From NCBI RefSeq assembly GCF_032405125.1, contig NC_091092.1, forward strand, positions 9,340,501 through 9,404,500: a stretch of 64,000 nt of DNA, read 5' to 3'. Numbering within the stretch: position 1 is the first letter of the stretch; every line of letters starts with the position of its first letter. This DNA comes from Capricornis sumatraensis (taxonomy: Eukaryota > Chordata > Mammalia > Artiodactyla > Bovidae). A program made the position numbers and the translations under genes. The notes under the pieces are model-generated. The model was given only the letters and a program-made list of their open reading frames with translations, searched no databases and was not told the origin of the DNA. This document shows, piece by piece, positions 11,225-23,700 of the stretch.

Positions 11225-13025
11225 CACAGAGTGTACATACCTCAACATAATAAAAGCCATATATGACAAACCTACAACTAGCATTATACTCAATGGTGAA
11301 AAGCTGAAAGTATTCCCCTTAGATCAGGAACAAGACAAGGATGTCCACTCTCACCACTTTTATTCAACATAGTTTTGGAAATCCTAGCTACAGCAATCAG
11401 AGAAGAAAAAGAAGTAAAGGGAATCCAAATTGGAAAAGAAGTAGTTAAACTATCACTGTTTGCTGATGATATGATACTATATGTAGAAGATCCTAAAGAT
11501 GCTACCAGAAAACTACTAGAACTCATCAATGAATTTGGTAAAGTTGCAGGTTATAAAATTACTACACAGAAATCTGTTGCATTTCTATACATAACAATGA
11601 AAGATCAGAAAGAAAGTCAAGAAGCAATTCCATTTACCATCACATCAAAAAGAATAAAATACCTAGGAATAAACCTACCTAAGGAGACAAAAAACCTGTA
11701 TTCCAAAACTGTAATATGCTGCTGAAAGAAATTGAGAAAGACATAAACATATGGAAAGATATACCATGTTTGTGGATTGGAAGACTCAATATTGAATGCA
11801 ATCCATCTCAAATGGCATTTTTCACAGAACTAGAACAACAACAACAAAAAATCTCAAAACTTGTATGGAGACACAAAAGAGTCCAAATAGCCAAAGCAAT
11901 CTTGGAAAAGAAACACAGAGCTGGAGGAATCAGCCTCCCTGACTTCAGACTATACTACAAACTACAGTCATCAAAACAGTATGGTACTGGTGCAAAAATA
12001 GAAATATAGATCAATGGTACAGGATAAAAACCCAGAAATAAGCCCATGCACCTGTGGTCAATTAATCTATGACAAATGAGGCAAGACTACACAATGTTGG
12101 AAAGACAATCTCTTCAACAAATGGTGCTGGGAAAACTGGACAGACACATGTAAAAAAAATGAAATTAGATCATTCTTTAACTCCATACACAAAAATAAGC
12201 TCAAAATTAATTAGAAACCTAAATGTGAGACTGGACACTATAAAACTCCTAGAAGAAAATGTAGGCATAATACTCTCTTACATAAATCACAGCAACACCT
12301 TTCTCAATCCATCTCCAGAATAATGGAAATAAAAGCAAAAATAAACAAAGGAGATCTATTTGAATTCAAAAGCTTTTTCATGGCAAGAAAAACAATGAAG
12401 AAAGTGAAAAGACAACCCACAGATTGGGAGAAAATATTTGCAAATTATGTGACCAATAAGGGATTAGTCTCCAAAACTTACAAACAGCTTATGATGCTCA
12501 ACAGCATCAAAACAAATGACCCACTAAAAAAATGGGTACAAGACCTGAATAGACATTTCTCCAAAGACGACATACAGATGGCCAACAGGCACCTGTCCAA
12601 CATGGCTAGTTATTAGAAAAATGCAAATCAAAACTGCAATGACCTCACACTGGTCAGAATGGCTATTGTCAAGAAATCCACAAACAATAAATGCTGGAAA
12701 GGGTATGGAGAGAAGGGAATCCTCCTACACTGTTGGTGGGAATGTAAATTGATACAGCCAGTATGGAGAACAGTACGGAGGTGCCACAAAAAACTAAAAA
12801 TAGAGCTACCATATGACCTTGCAATCCCACTCCTGGGCATATATCTAGAGAAAAACATGATCCAAAAGGATACATGCAATGCAGTGTTCATTGCAGCACT
12901 GTTTACAATAGCCAAGACTTAGAGGCAACCTAAATGTCCACCCACAGAGGAATGGATAAAGAGGATGTAGTACATATATACAATGGAATATTACTCAGCC
13001 ATGAAAAAGAATGACACTACACCAG
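11225..13025 (+). mobile_element. L1 LINE ORF2, 5'-truncated and broken
   Basis: Frames at 11375, 11716, 12069, 12323 and 12659 are successive pieces of L1 ORF2. They include the reverse transcriptase box FADDMILYVEDP (near 11458), then DIPCLWIGRLNIE, KTNDPLKKWVQDLNRHFSKD and CWWECKLIQPVWRTV. Frameshifts and stops separate them. No poly(A) tail is present at the right edge. Confidence 0.88.
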
Positions 13026-13086
13026 ATAGAAATAATTAGGGATTGGGAGAGAACGTGATTATTTATTTAAGACAAGGGACCTATCA

Positions 13087-13366
13087 ACGGCGATGGCACC
13101 CCACTCCAGTAATCTTGCCTGGAAAATCCCATGGATGGAGGAGCCTGAGAGGCTGCAGTCCATGGGGTTGCTAAGAGTCGGACACGACTGAGCGACTTCA
13201 CTTTCACTTTTCACTTTCATGCATTGGAGAAGGAAATGGCAACCCACTCCAGTGTTCTTGCCTGGAGAATCCCAGGGATGAGAGAGCCTGGTGGGCTGCC
13301 GTCTATGGGGTTGCACAGAGTCGGACAGGACTGAAGTGACTTAGCAGCAGCAGCAGCAGCAGCAGC
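13087..13366 (+). mobile_element. Bov-A2 SINE (dimer)
   Basis: Two Bov-A monomers ending in a (CAG)n tail; the first carries GACACGACTGAGCGACTTCA. Confidence 0.88.
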
Positions 13367-13369
13367 CAG

Positions 13370-13899
13370 TAAGGTTCACAGTTGTTAAGAGGTGGATGAA
13401 AACGGGGGCTGAGCTTCCTAGCAGCCATAGAAAGGAAAGTTAATTACATAATTCACACTGTCCATAGGATTCTAAACACACAATTACTTAACTATCTCAG
13501 TTATGGAGAAGAATTTTCCTTTGAATTATTATTAAATAATTATTTTTGATATAATAAATGCCATCAATAATTTTTTACAGGAAATAAAAAACTAGTTTCA
13601 TCGGTCCATTTTGTGTTGCAATCCTCAATGTACCCCCACCAAATAACGCTAAAGTTCAGTGGCTGAATTCTGAAAGGGACAAAAACGGTTCTGTGTAGAT
13701 CTGAAGCTCTGGCAATTTAGCTTCACTGAAGGAAAAAATTTTGTATCCAGAAGAAATGAGGATATAACAATTAGTTTTCTAAAAATATTTATTTCTTACC
13801 ATGAAGTTTAGGTAAGTGAAAGCAACAGAGACATCATGGCTATAATCTTCTAACAGGCACCCCATAATATTTCTAATATTACCCCTGTGTCTTTAAGGG
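13370..13899. other. Upstream flank of TAF7L, nothing recognised
   Basis: AT-rich sequence with no exon or named repeat seen; it leads into the TAF7L promoter region. Confidence 0.4.
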
Positions 13900-14047
13900 A
13901 ATACCTATGACATCATTTTAGGAAATCCTGGCGTCTTTCGGATCTTATGACGCAACAGGAAGCCATTTTACAATCTCAACGGTATAGACCAGAGAGCTCG
14001 AGGCACGTCGCCCCAGTTTCTCGGAATTTGATCCAACATCAGGAGTA
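13900..14047 (+). promoter_or_regulatory. TAF7L: Putative TAF7L promoter and 5'UTR
   Basis: Just upstream of the start codon lie TGACATCA (13908-13915) and TGACGCAAC (13948-13956), two CRE/ATF-like elements, then CAGGAAGCCATTTTA (13956-13970), which joins an ETS core to a YY1-like GCCATTTT. I see no clear TATA box. CRE-like sites suit a germ-cell gene, since CREM drives many spermatid promoters, but that link is inference. The transcription start is not visible; it is probably within about 150 bases of the ATG. Confidence 0.45.
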
Positions 14048-14246
14048 ATGAGCCTCCAAGATTCCCAGATTCCTGCTGACCATGGAGCTGAAACTTCTGG
14101 CGATCATGGAGCCCAAACTGCCAGTGACCAAGGCATTCAGACTCCGACTGATGGCCCTCACGGTGATGCCGCCATTGCCGCCATGGCCGCCATTGGCACC
14201 GAGGCTGCTGCCCAAGCCTCTGTGGAAAACTTACCCCAAGAGAAAG
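14048..14246 (+). CDS. TAF7L: TAF7L coding exon 1 (residues 1-66)
   Basis: Opens with ATG at 14048 (MSLQDSQIPADHG...) and ends at AGAAAG|GTAAGA, phase 1. It contains three imperfect peptide repeats of the DHGAET / DHGAQT / DQGIQT type, followed by an Ala-rich run encoded by repeated GCCGCCAT units. The reading frame stays open for about 160 more bases into the intron, which I treat as chance. Confidence 0.85.
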
Positions 14247-15233
14247 GTAAGATGTTTTTTCCTCTAAGAATCTTTGACAGAAACGAACTATTAGAAGTTT
14301 GTTTGAACTGTGATGACCGCAAGAAAAATAAACGGACTACCTACTATCTCTTGCGCAGAAGATATAAAATAGTGACCTCGTTGAGAAGGGAACAGTTAAT
14401 CCGTTAAAGTAGTTGGGACTCGGATTCTGGTTATTTAATGGGTTTGTGCGTCGGTGTATTTGTCACCAGGCGAGGTCACCTCTCCGAGGAACAAATCCGT
14501 CCAGCCCAATGGATTTTGCAGGGCAACCGATTGTGCCAGCCCTTGTACAGATATTTGTGTACTGGCAAAACTCCCGCGGCCGTTCCCAGGGTCGTCCCTG
14601 GGTCAAGGGTGTTTGTTCTGCAGCCTTGTTCGGCGAGGCCCCAGAGCGGCTGTGTCCCCGCGGCCATCAGAACCCTTCGTGCCGCCCTTCCCAGGCACCC
14701 GGCGAGCTGGCCACCGCCTCGAGGCCACCCTCCAGTACGCTGGGCTGGCGGGGGAGGAGGCATGGCGAGGTGGGGAGGGGTGTCACGCAAGGCTCCTACC
14801 TGTGGCTACAGTCAGCCCGTCGGCTGCATCCCGCCAACGCGGGACGCAGCCTGGGAGCCCGCTCGCTTCTGGAAACCCTCTGGGCAGAGAGGCGGTCCCA
14901 GCGCCAATCAGCGGAGGAGTGGGTGAGTCCGGCTACCCTTCCAAGCTGGCCGGGGGTGACACTAAGGCTTAGGGCCCCTTGGACCCGAGAGAGATTTTCT
15001 AGGGAAAGCAAAGACCCGGAGCCGCGCTCTGCCCTTGGGAGCTTAGTGCCCCCCCTTGGATAAGGATGAAGTGGTCATTGCCTCCAAACTGCAGCCAGCG
15101 GCAATGAACTTGAGAAAGTACCAGCTTAGGCTTGTGCTGAGTTGTGCTGCTGGGAGCACGTGATCAGGCACTCTCCATCTAGCTATAATTCTAATTCCAA
15201 TTCTAATTCTGGTGAAATGAGGTGGAGCTGGTG

Positions 15234-15277
<44 letters not shown>

Positions 15278-17734
15278 GCGTGTGCGCGCGCACACAGACA
15301 CACACACCCGCGCATGAGAGAGAGAGAATGGTGAAGAGCGGTCCTGTTAATTTAATTCAGTATCAAAGAGTGCTTGCTGCAAAAAAGTGGATGCCCTTTC
15401 TTGAAGATGATACAACCAGTTCATTGTATAAAGTGAAAGTGTGTTAGTCACTCAGTCATGTCTGACTTTTTGCGACCCGATGGGCTATAGCCCGCCAGGC
15501 TCCTCTGTCCATGGAATTCTTCAGGCAAGACTACTGGAGTGGGTAAGCCATCCCCTTCTCCAGGAGATATTCCCGACCCAGGGATTGAACCCAGGTCTTC
15601 TGCATTGCAGGCGGATTCTTTACTGTCTAAGCCAAATTTGCAGGTAGCAGATCTTAAAAAAAAAAAATCATTAAAACTCATTTCAACTAAGGGTGTTTAC
15701 CTTCTTTGAAATGATTCCAAGTTCTTACATTCTTTTTTTCATAAGAGAGGAGTTGCCAGAAAGGCACTGAAATGAACAAAATACGCTAGTCTTAGTTCTG
15801 CTGAGAAATCTAAAAGTTACTACTGATCTTAGAAAATCTTGCTTAGCAGCTAGTTCTTCTGTACTTCTGCTACTTCTGTGAATCTGTACTTCTGCTCCCT
15901 ATCATGTTTGTTGCTTTTATATTAGGCAGTGTACCCAGTTCCAAGATTTTTTTGTTTAATTAGCTTTTCCCCTTACCTTTACATTTAGTTTTTGTATTTA
16001 TGTGGGCATGTGTTTGTATAACTGTATGAAGCAGAAAAAAGGGAGAAATGACTATCACAAGTCATCAGTCTCTTTTCTCCCTTTTTCTTTCTCTCTCCCT
16101 CTCCCTTCCCTTGCTGTCTCATCCTGGATGTCTCATTTCAGTTCTTGGTTTCCCTTGTGCTCCTGTGCTCTTCTGGTAGTTTCTGAAGTCAGCCTAAAGG
16201 ACTGAAACCATAACTGGTGAATGATTTACCTATAAAAGGGTCTCAGACTCACTTGTATATGTTTTTATTTTTTCCTTTTTCTCTATGTTAACTGCTGCTG
16301 CTGCTGCTAAGTCACTTCAGTCATATCCGACTCTGTGTGATCCCAGAGACAGCAGCCCACCAGGCTTCCCTGTCCCTGGGATTCCCCAGGCAAGAACACT
16401 GGAGTGGGTTGCCATTTCCTTCTCCAATGCAGGAAAGTGAAAAGTGAAAGTGAAGTCGCTCAGTCGTGTCCGACTCTTCGCGACCCCACGGACTGCAGCC
16501 TACCAGGCTCCTCCGTCCATGGGATTTTCCAGGCAAGAGTGCTGGAGTGGGGTGCCATTGCCTTCTCCGCTATGTTAACTGATAATGTTAAATATTCTTT
16601 GTCCCCTCCTTTCCAATTTCTTCTTTTATTGAAGTATAGTTGATATGCAGTACTATATGTTACAAGTGTACAATATAGTGATTGACAGTTTTAAAGACTT
16701 ATGTTCTGTTTATTATTATAAAATATTGGGTACAGTCCTGGTGTTGGACAGTATATTCTTGTAGCTTATTTTATACCTAAGAGTTTGTACCTCTTAATGT
16801 GCTACCTGCAAATTTCCCCTTCCCCTTCCCTCTCTCCACTGGTAACCACTAATTTGTTCTGTGTATCTGTTAGTCTGCTTCTTTTTTGTTATATTCACTT
16901 ATGTGTTTTTTTTAAGTTTCCATTGCTTTTAAGTGAGATTTAAATCGAAAACTCAAAACTCAATGAATGGTTTACAGAGTATTAGGAACTGTACATTATC
17001 TGGAGCTTTTTGTCTAACTTAAAAGTATAAGATTTTATAACTTGGTGTATAGCATAGTGTCCTCAGAACATAAGAAAACTTTGTCAGATTTCATATATGT
17101 ACATGGCTTTATTTCCATTTTTGAGAAAAAATTCCTCAGAAGTAGTGTGGACCCTGAAACCCAAAATGCAAGCTATTACAGATGTATCTCAAATAGAAGT
17201 TAAAATAAGATGAAAAAAATGAAGATTAACTTGGAGATTATTCATTTTACAGAAGGTGTATTTTATATGTGTGTATGAAGTGAAGTGAAAGTTGCTCAGT
17301 CATGTCCGACTCTTTGCTATCCCATGGACTATACAGTCCATGGAATTCTCCAGGCCAGAATACTGGAGTGGGTAGCCTTTCCCTTCTCCAGGGGATCTTC
17401 CCAACCCAGGGATCGAACCCAGGTCTCCCACATTGCAGGCAGATTCTTTACCAGCTGAACCACCAGGGAAGCCCGTGTGTGTGTGTGTGTGTGTGTGTGC
17501 ACATGCATGCATGAGTGTGTGCTCAGTCATGTCTGACTGTTTGTGACCCCATGCCAGGCTCCTCTGTCCGTGGCTCCTCTGTCCATGGGATTTTCTAGGC
17601 AAGAATCCTGATGTGGCTTGCTATTTCCTCCTCCAGGGGATATGCCTGACCCAGGAATTGAACCCACATCTCCTGCGGTTGCTGCATTGCCAGGTGGATA
17701 CTTTACCACTTGAGCCAGGAGGGAAGCCCATGTC

Positions 17735-17767
<33 letters not shown>

Positions 17768-20700
17768 CTTCCCAGGTGGTGCTAGTGGTTAAAGAACCTG
17801 CCTGACAATGCAGGAGACGTAAGACATACAGGTTCGATCCCTGGGTGGGGAAGATCCCCTGGAGGAAGGCATAGAAACCCACTCCAGTATTCTTGCCTGG
17901 AGAATCTCATGGACAGAGGAGCCTGGCAGACTATGGCCCATAGGGTTGCAAATCTTTGGACACAACTGAAGCAACTTAGCTCACATGCTTGCAAGGTGGC
18001 TTTTAGAAATAATCAAGATATATCAAATAAGGTGTTTCCAAGCTGTATACACATCATTCCAGTGAGGGTTATTAGTAAGATATCATATAATTTAACCAGT
18101 ACTACCACTCCAGTACTCTTGCCTGGCAAATCCCATGGATGGAGGAGCCTGGTAGGCTGCAGTCCATGGGGTCAAGGAGAGTCGGACACGACTGAGTGAC
18201 TTCACTTTGTCTTTTCACTTTCATGCATTGGAGAAGGAAATGGCAACCCACTCCAGTGTTCTTGCCTGGAGAATCCCAGGGATTGGGGAGCCTGGTGGGC
18301 TGCTGTCCATGGGGTCGCACAGAGTCGGACGTGATGTGACCAGGAGTGGTCGGTAGAGGGAGCAAGAGGAATTTTTAGTAACTTTCTGTTGGTTTTATTT
18401 CTGGTTTCAAGAAGTTGAAAATAAAGAGATGAGTGGAAGCCAGGATGAACCTCCTCATGAGCTTGAGAACCAGTTTATACTGCGTCTGCCTCTGGTAAGA
18501 AACCCTTGTATCTCAGACCAAAGATCTTCAGTGCATAAGTATTAGCTTTGCTTGGATTCTTAAATATTTCTGTTTATTTAAGATAGCCTATAAAACCAAG
18601 AACATTTGTTTCCCAGGAATCATGTTCTATTGGCAGTTCTATCCCAGCATGTACTCTTTTAAGCAGTATTTTTTTTCATCCTGCACATGCCACTTATCTT
18701 CCTGGTTGATTTCCTGGCAAACGGTTAGGACGATGATGGACTCAGTCACTTATCACCAGTGCTAAGAGCTTTGCTCACTGGACAGCCCAGACAGGACTCT
18801 TCTAAAATAGAGTTCTTTTCTGTCACCTCAAAAGGGGCAGTCGAGTGGTCAGCACTGTCTCCTCAGATTCGTCACCATGCAAGGCTGTTGAAGCTCACCT
18901 CAACAGTGTGTTAGCGTTTCTTCCCCTGTTGATACCTGTGTTCAAGTATTATTTAGTCTAAGAAGGGTATATTAAGGATGGGCTTCAGACAGGTATTTCC
19001 CCACTTAGGGTTAATTAATATACCCTATAATTAGTCGGACATGACTGAGCGACTGAACAACAACAAATATACCCAGTAAACTGCAGCTAAGCCTTCCCTT
19101 AGCAGCCACAACTGAAGGGCAGCAGTGAAAACCAGGAATGTACAGCTAGGAGAAGGCATTATCTGTAGCTACTAAGAGACAATAGTGAGATTAGAGTCCG
19201 CTTCTTCCTAACGTGACTTCACAGTGCACAGTATCACATGGTGCATGGCACTCTTCCTAACGTTTGAGATGTTTAAGGTTTTATTTAAAGGAGGACTGTT
19301 TCTGACATATCTTTCTGTTAGCTGCTAAGTTGACAGCTGATCCTTCTGATTTTTCAATTTACCTCCTTTTTAGGAACATGCTTCCATTGTCAGAAAGATG
19401 GTGCACTCTGGAACTTCTGCCATGAAGAATAAACTAAAAATTGACTTATTTTGTAAGTAGTTAATATCCATTCACCATACATTGAACAGTAATTCATTAA
19501 GGGATTGCTGTGTGTGAGGCATAGTATTAGATGCCAAGGATGTGGCAAAGAATACAATGTGGTCTCTGCCTTGATGAACTCAAAGAGAGGCTTCAGTCAC
19601 CCCCATCTCTTCTTTTTAAGAGGAAAGAAAATAGAACTTGCATAAAACTTGAGGTAATTATCATGGTGTGTATAAGACAGAACTTGGAGGTCAACTGTGG
19701 GATTTACATACTGGTGATTGTCTGCTAGATGCAAGTTTTTCTGACTTACTAGCGGAATAACAAGTGAATTTACTATTTTTTGTTCACAAAAGTGACATAT
19801 CTTTATCTCTATAGTATTTATTAGATTTTTAAATATGGAGAGGTATATGAAGAATAAAATTTTAAATGGCCCATAATCCCAGCACTCAGGTAGTGTATGA
19901 CTGATTGTTTCTCTCTCTCTCTCTCTCTGGCTATTGTATAGAATTTTACCTTTGTGACTTTAACTAGAGATTATAACTTGAGACATATTAGTACTATTCT
20001 AGAATCAACCGTTCCCTTTGAAAACACCCACGTTCAGTGACATGATCGAGTGCTCCTAATGGTGTCCAAGTGAATGGATTTGAATGAATGGAGTTGGTCT
20101 TTCAAGATGAGAATGAAAGATTTACTGCCTCATTCACTTTTAGTTCACAACCATTACCAAGAAACTTATCTACTTTTGATTGAGTGACATAAACTGGAAA
20201 AAAAAAAAGAGCTCCATATACTCCACTTTCTTTGCTCTGGGAAGTTGCTAGTTGTGTACCCAATTCTAGCATTATGAGAAATAATGTTTCAGTGAAAGAT
20301 GCATCTGTCTCACATAAGTCTTCATTATTCAAACCATCAGTTTTAAGAGTACATTGGGAAGATGTGAACCTTAATTTTTTCTACTTTTCTTTAGCTGACG
20401 CACGTCGTGCAGTTGTTGAGGTAGACAATGTCTCACTAGCTGCTAAGCTGGTTGATTTGCCTTGTGTTATCGGAAGCCTAAAAACTCTGGATAAAAAAAG
20501 CTTTTATAAAACGGCAGATGTTTCCCAGGTATGGACAAGTTTTCTTAATCTATTCACCCTCATATCCTTTTAGGATTTCCTTTCTCCATCCTTTTCTTTC
20601 TTTCTTTCAATTCTCCTTTCATCTGTTTGTCATTTCTAATTTCCAGCTCAATTGCACAGGAATACAATGTCATCTGCTAGTTTAGCATTTGATCCATCAC

Positions 20701-23700
20701 TTTTCACTACTTAATTTTATCCAAATCGCCTTTAGAGCCTCCTGTTTGCCATTTATCATTATTTGAAAAATATGAACATCCGGGATCTTCGTCTGAACTT
20801 CCTGCTAACTCTGGAGGTTTACACTGCTTCTTGTTTATCATCTCTACTGTTGATTTTTTGATTTTCTTTCTAAAGCAAAATGCTAAGATATATCTTTTTT
20901 TCAGCCATATTCCTTCTGCAGCGGTAAGCACTTGAGCAAAAAAACAAAACAAAACAGAAACCTCTCAGCGTCCATATGCAGTGCTGCTGAGATAGAGAGG
21001 GAATGAATATGAGTGTATGTAATACTTGGTTTTCTGGAAATGCCAAGTAACATTCTCCCTCTGTGCCGCAGGATTGCTGGTGGTAAGAATGATCACTATC
21101 CATTACTAACTGAAGATTTGTGGCCATGGTCAACTTCTTTGTCTTTGTCAAATGTAGATGCTTGTGTGCACTGCTGATGCTGAGGTTCCCTCTTCTCCTG
21201 AAGAACCAATAACCTCTACTGATCCTAAAGCAATCAGGAAAGCTGAAAAGCAGAGAAAGAAAAAATATACTTGGAAGCATGGCAGTAAGTCAACGACAGT
21301 CCCTTGCTCATTCTGGCTAACTATATTTATCTGCTGAGTTCTGATTACTTGTGAGCCAGGGATCTGTTGTCATACTTAGGTATTTGGTTCAGGAGGCATC
21401 TAGAGACTCTTGAAAGAACAAGTCATGTCATGAGCCTGTAGCTTATAGTGTGGGCTTTCTCTGTCCAATTCAGATAGATATGTGACTACCATCAATCATA
21501 TATACATTTCACCACGTTGAATTTATTTCAGTTACTCCACCACTTAAGAATGTCAGAAAGAGAAGGTTCCACAAAACAACAAAAAAGGTTTGTGGCATGC
21601 AATTTCTGTGTCTTCTGGGTGGATTGGAAGAGGATTATGGTGGGGAGGGAGGGAGACAGTCAGTTGGATGTTCATTTGTTCATTCATTTATAAGTCCAGT
21701 AAATATTTATTGAGTGTGAGCAACATGCCAGGCACTGTGTGCTAACAAATGGAAATATGTAATGAACAAAAATAGACTGGACTCTTGAAGTTATAGGCTG
21801 CTGCTGCTGCTGTAAGTCGCTTCAGTCGTGTCCGACTCTGTGCGACCCCATAGACGGCAGCCCACCAGGCTCCTCCGTCCCTGGGATTTTCCAGGCAAGA
21901 ACACTGGAGTGGGTTGCCATTTCCTTCTCCAGTGCACGAAAGAGAAAAGTGAAAGCGAAGTCACTCAGTCATGTCCGACTCTCCTTGACCCCATGGACTG
22001 CAGCCCACCAGGCTCCTCCATCCATGGGATTTTCCAGGCAAGAGTATTGGAGTGGGGTGCCATTGCCTTCTCCAGTTATAGGCTAGTGTTTAGGAATCTA
22101 GATGTGTCATGAATTTGAAACTTCTGCTAATGCTTTCTAACATTTCCAACTTGAACCCAGCCAGAACCTGAGAATTGGGAAATGTGGTTGTAGTCCTAAC
22201 CTTACCTCAGATTTGTAGAACCCTGGGAAAACTACAAGAGTACTATGCCTTGGCTTCTTTTTTAATTACATTTTTTATTTTGAAATAATTGTAGATTCAC
22301 ATGCAGTTATAAGCAATAAAAAAGAGATACCATGTACCCTTGACCTAGTTTTTCCCATTGTGACTTTTTGCAAAACTATAGTAGAATATCACAAACAAGA
22401 AATTTACATTATCACTATTCACTAATCTTTTTCAAGTTGCTCCAGTTTTCTTGTACTCCTCTGTATGTGTGTGCATGTGTTTGTTGTTGTTGTTTAGTCG
22501 CTAAGGCATGTCTGACTCTTTGCAACCCTATGGACTGTAGCCTGCCAGGCTTCTCTGTCCATGGGATTTCCCAGGCAAGAATACTGGAGTGGGTTGTCAT
22601 TTCCTTTTCCAGAGGATCTTCCCAATCCAGGGATCGAGCCCGTGTCTCCTGCATTGACAGGCAGATACTTTACCGCTGAGCCACCAGGGAAGTCCTTGCA
22701 TGTGTTTAGTTCTATGCAGTTATCCCATGTGTGTATCTACCTACACCATCAAGATACTAAACAGTATTGTCACTACTGGGATCCCTCATCTTGCCCTTGA
22801 AAGCTACACCCACCTCCCTCCAACCGCCACCACCAGGCTCTAACCCTCGCTAATCACTAATATGTTCTCCATCTCTATAATTTTGTCATTTTGAAAATGT
22901 CATATAAGTGGAATCATACAAAGTATAACATTTGAGATTGGCTTTTTTCCAGTCAGATTAATTCCCTTAAAGTCCATGCAGACTGTTGCATGTATGAATC
23001 GTTCCTTCCTTTTTATTGCTGAGTGGTAGGCTGTGTTATGAATGTCCCATAGTTTGCTTAATTGCTCACTCATAGAAGAACATCTGGGTTGTTTACAGTT
23101 TTTGACTGTTATAAATAAAGCTGCCAGCAGATTTTTTGTGTGTGAACATAAGTATTCATTTCTTTGGCATAAATACCCAGGAGTACAATTACTGGATATG
23201 TTGCATATTTAGTTTTATAAGAAACTACCCATAGCATTTTCCAGAGTGGCTGCAGCATTTTACATTAGCACCAGCAATGTTTGCACAATCCAATTCTCCA
23301 TTTTCACCAGCATGAGGTGTTGTCACTAATTTTTAATTTTAGTCATTCTGATAGTTGTGTAGTGATCTCACTGTGGTGTTTGCTTTTCCCTCGTGGCTAA
23401 TGATGTTGAGCATCTTCTCAGGCGCTTGTTTTCCATCTGTATGTCCATTTCAGTGAAGTGTCTGTTCATGCCTTTAGTCCATTTTCTAAATGGATTGTTT
23501 TTATTGTTTTTATTGAGTTTTGAGGAGTTCTTTTTTATATTCTAAATACTAGTTTTCTGTCAGATATGTGGTTTGCAAATATTTTCTCCCAGTCTGTAAC
23601 TTGTCTTTTCAACTTCTTCACAGGGTCTTTCAAAGAGCTAAAGATTTTTATTTGATGAAGTCCAATTTATTGATTTTGTTTTCTTTTAAGGATCTTGCTT

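Noticed and set aside
11375..12922. FADD-box reverse transcriptase as a retroviral pol
   Set aside because: The flanking motifs (DIPCLWIGRLNIE, KWVQDLNRHFSKD) are L1 ORF2, and there are no LTRs.
14413..15063. 216-codon open frame in the CpG block after TAF7L exon 1
   Set aside because: Several overlapping frames on both strands are open here because the DNA is GC-rich. None shows a domain or a family match.
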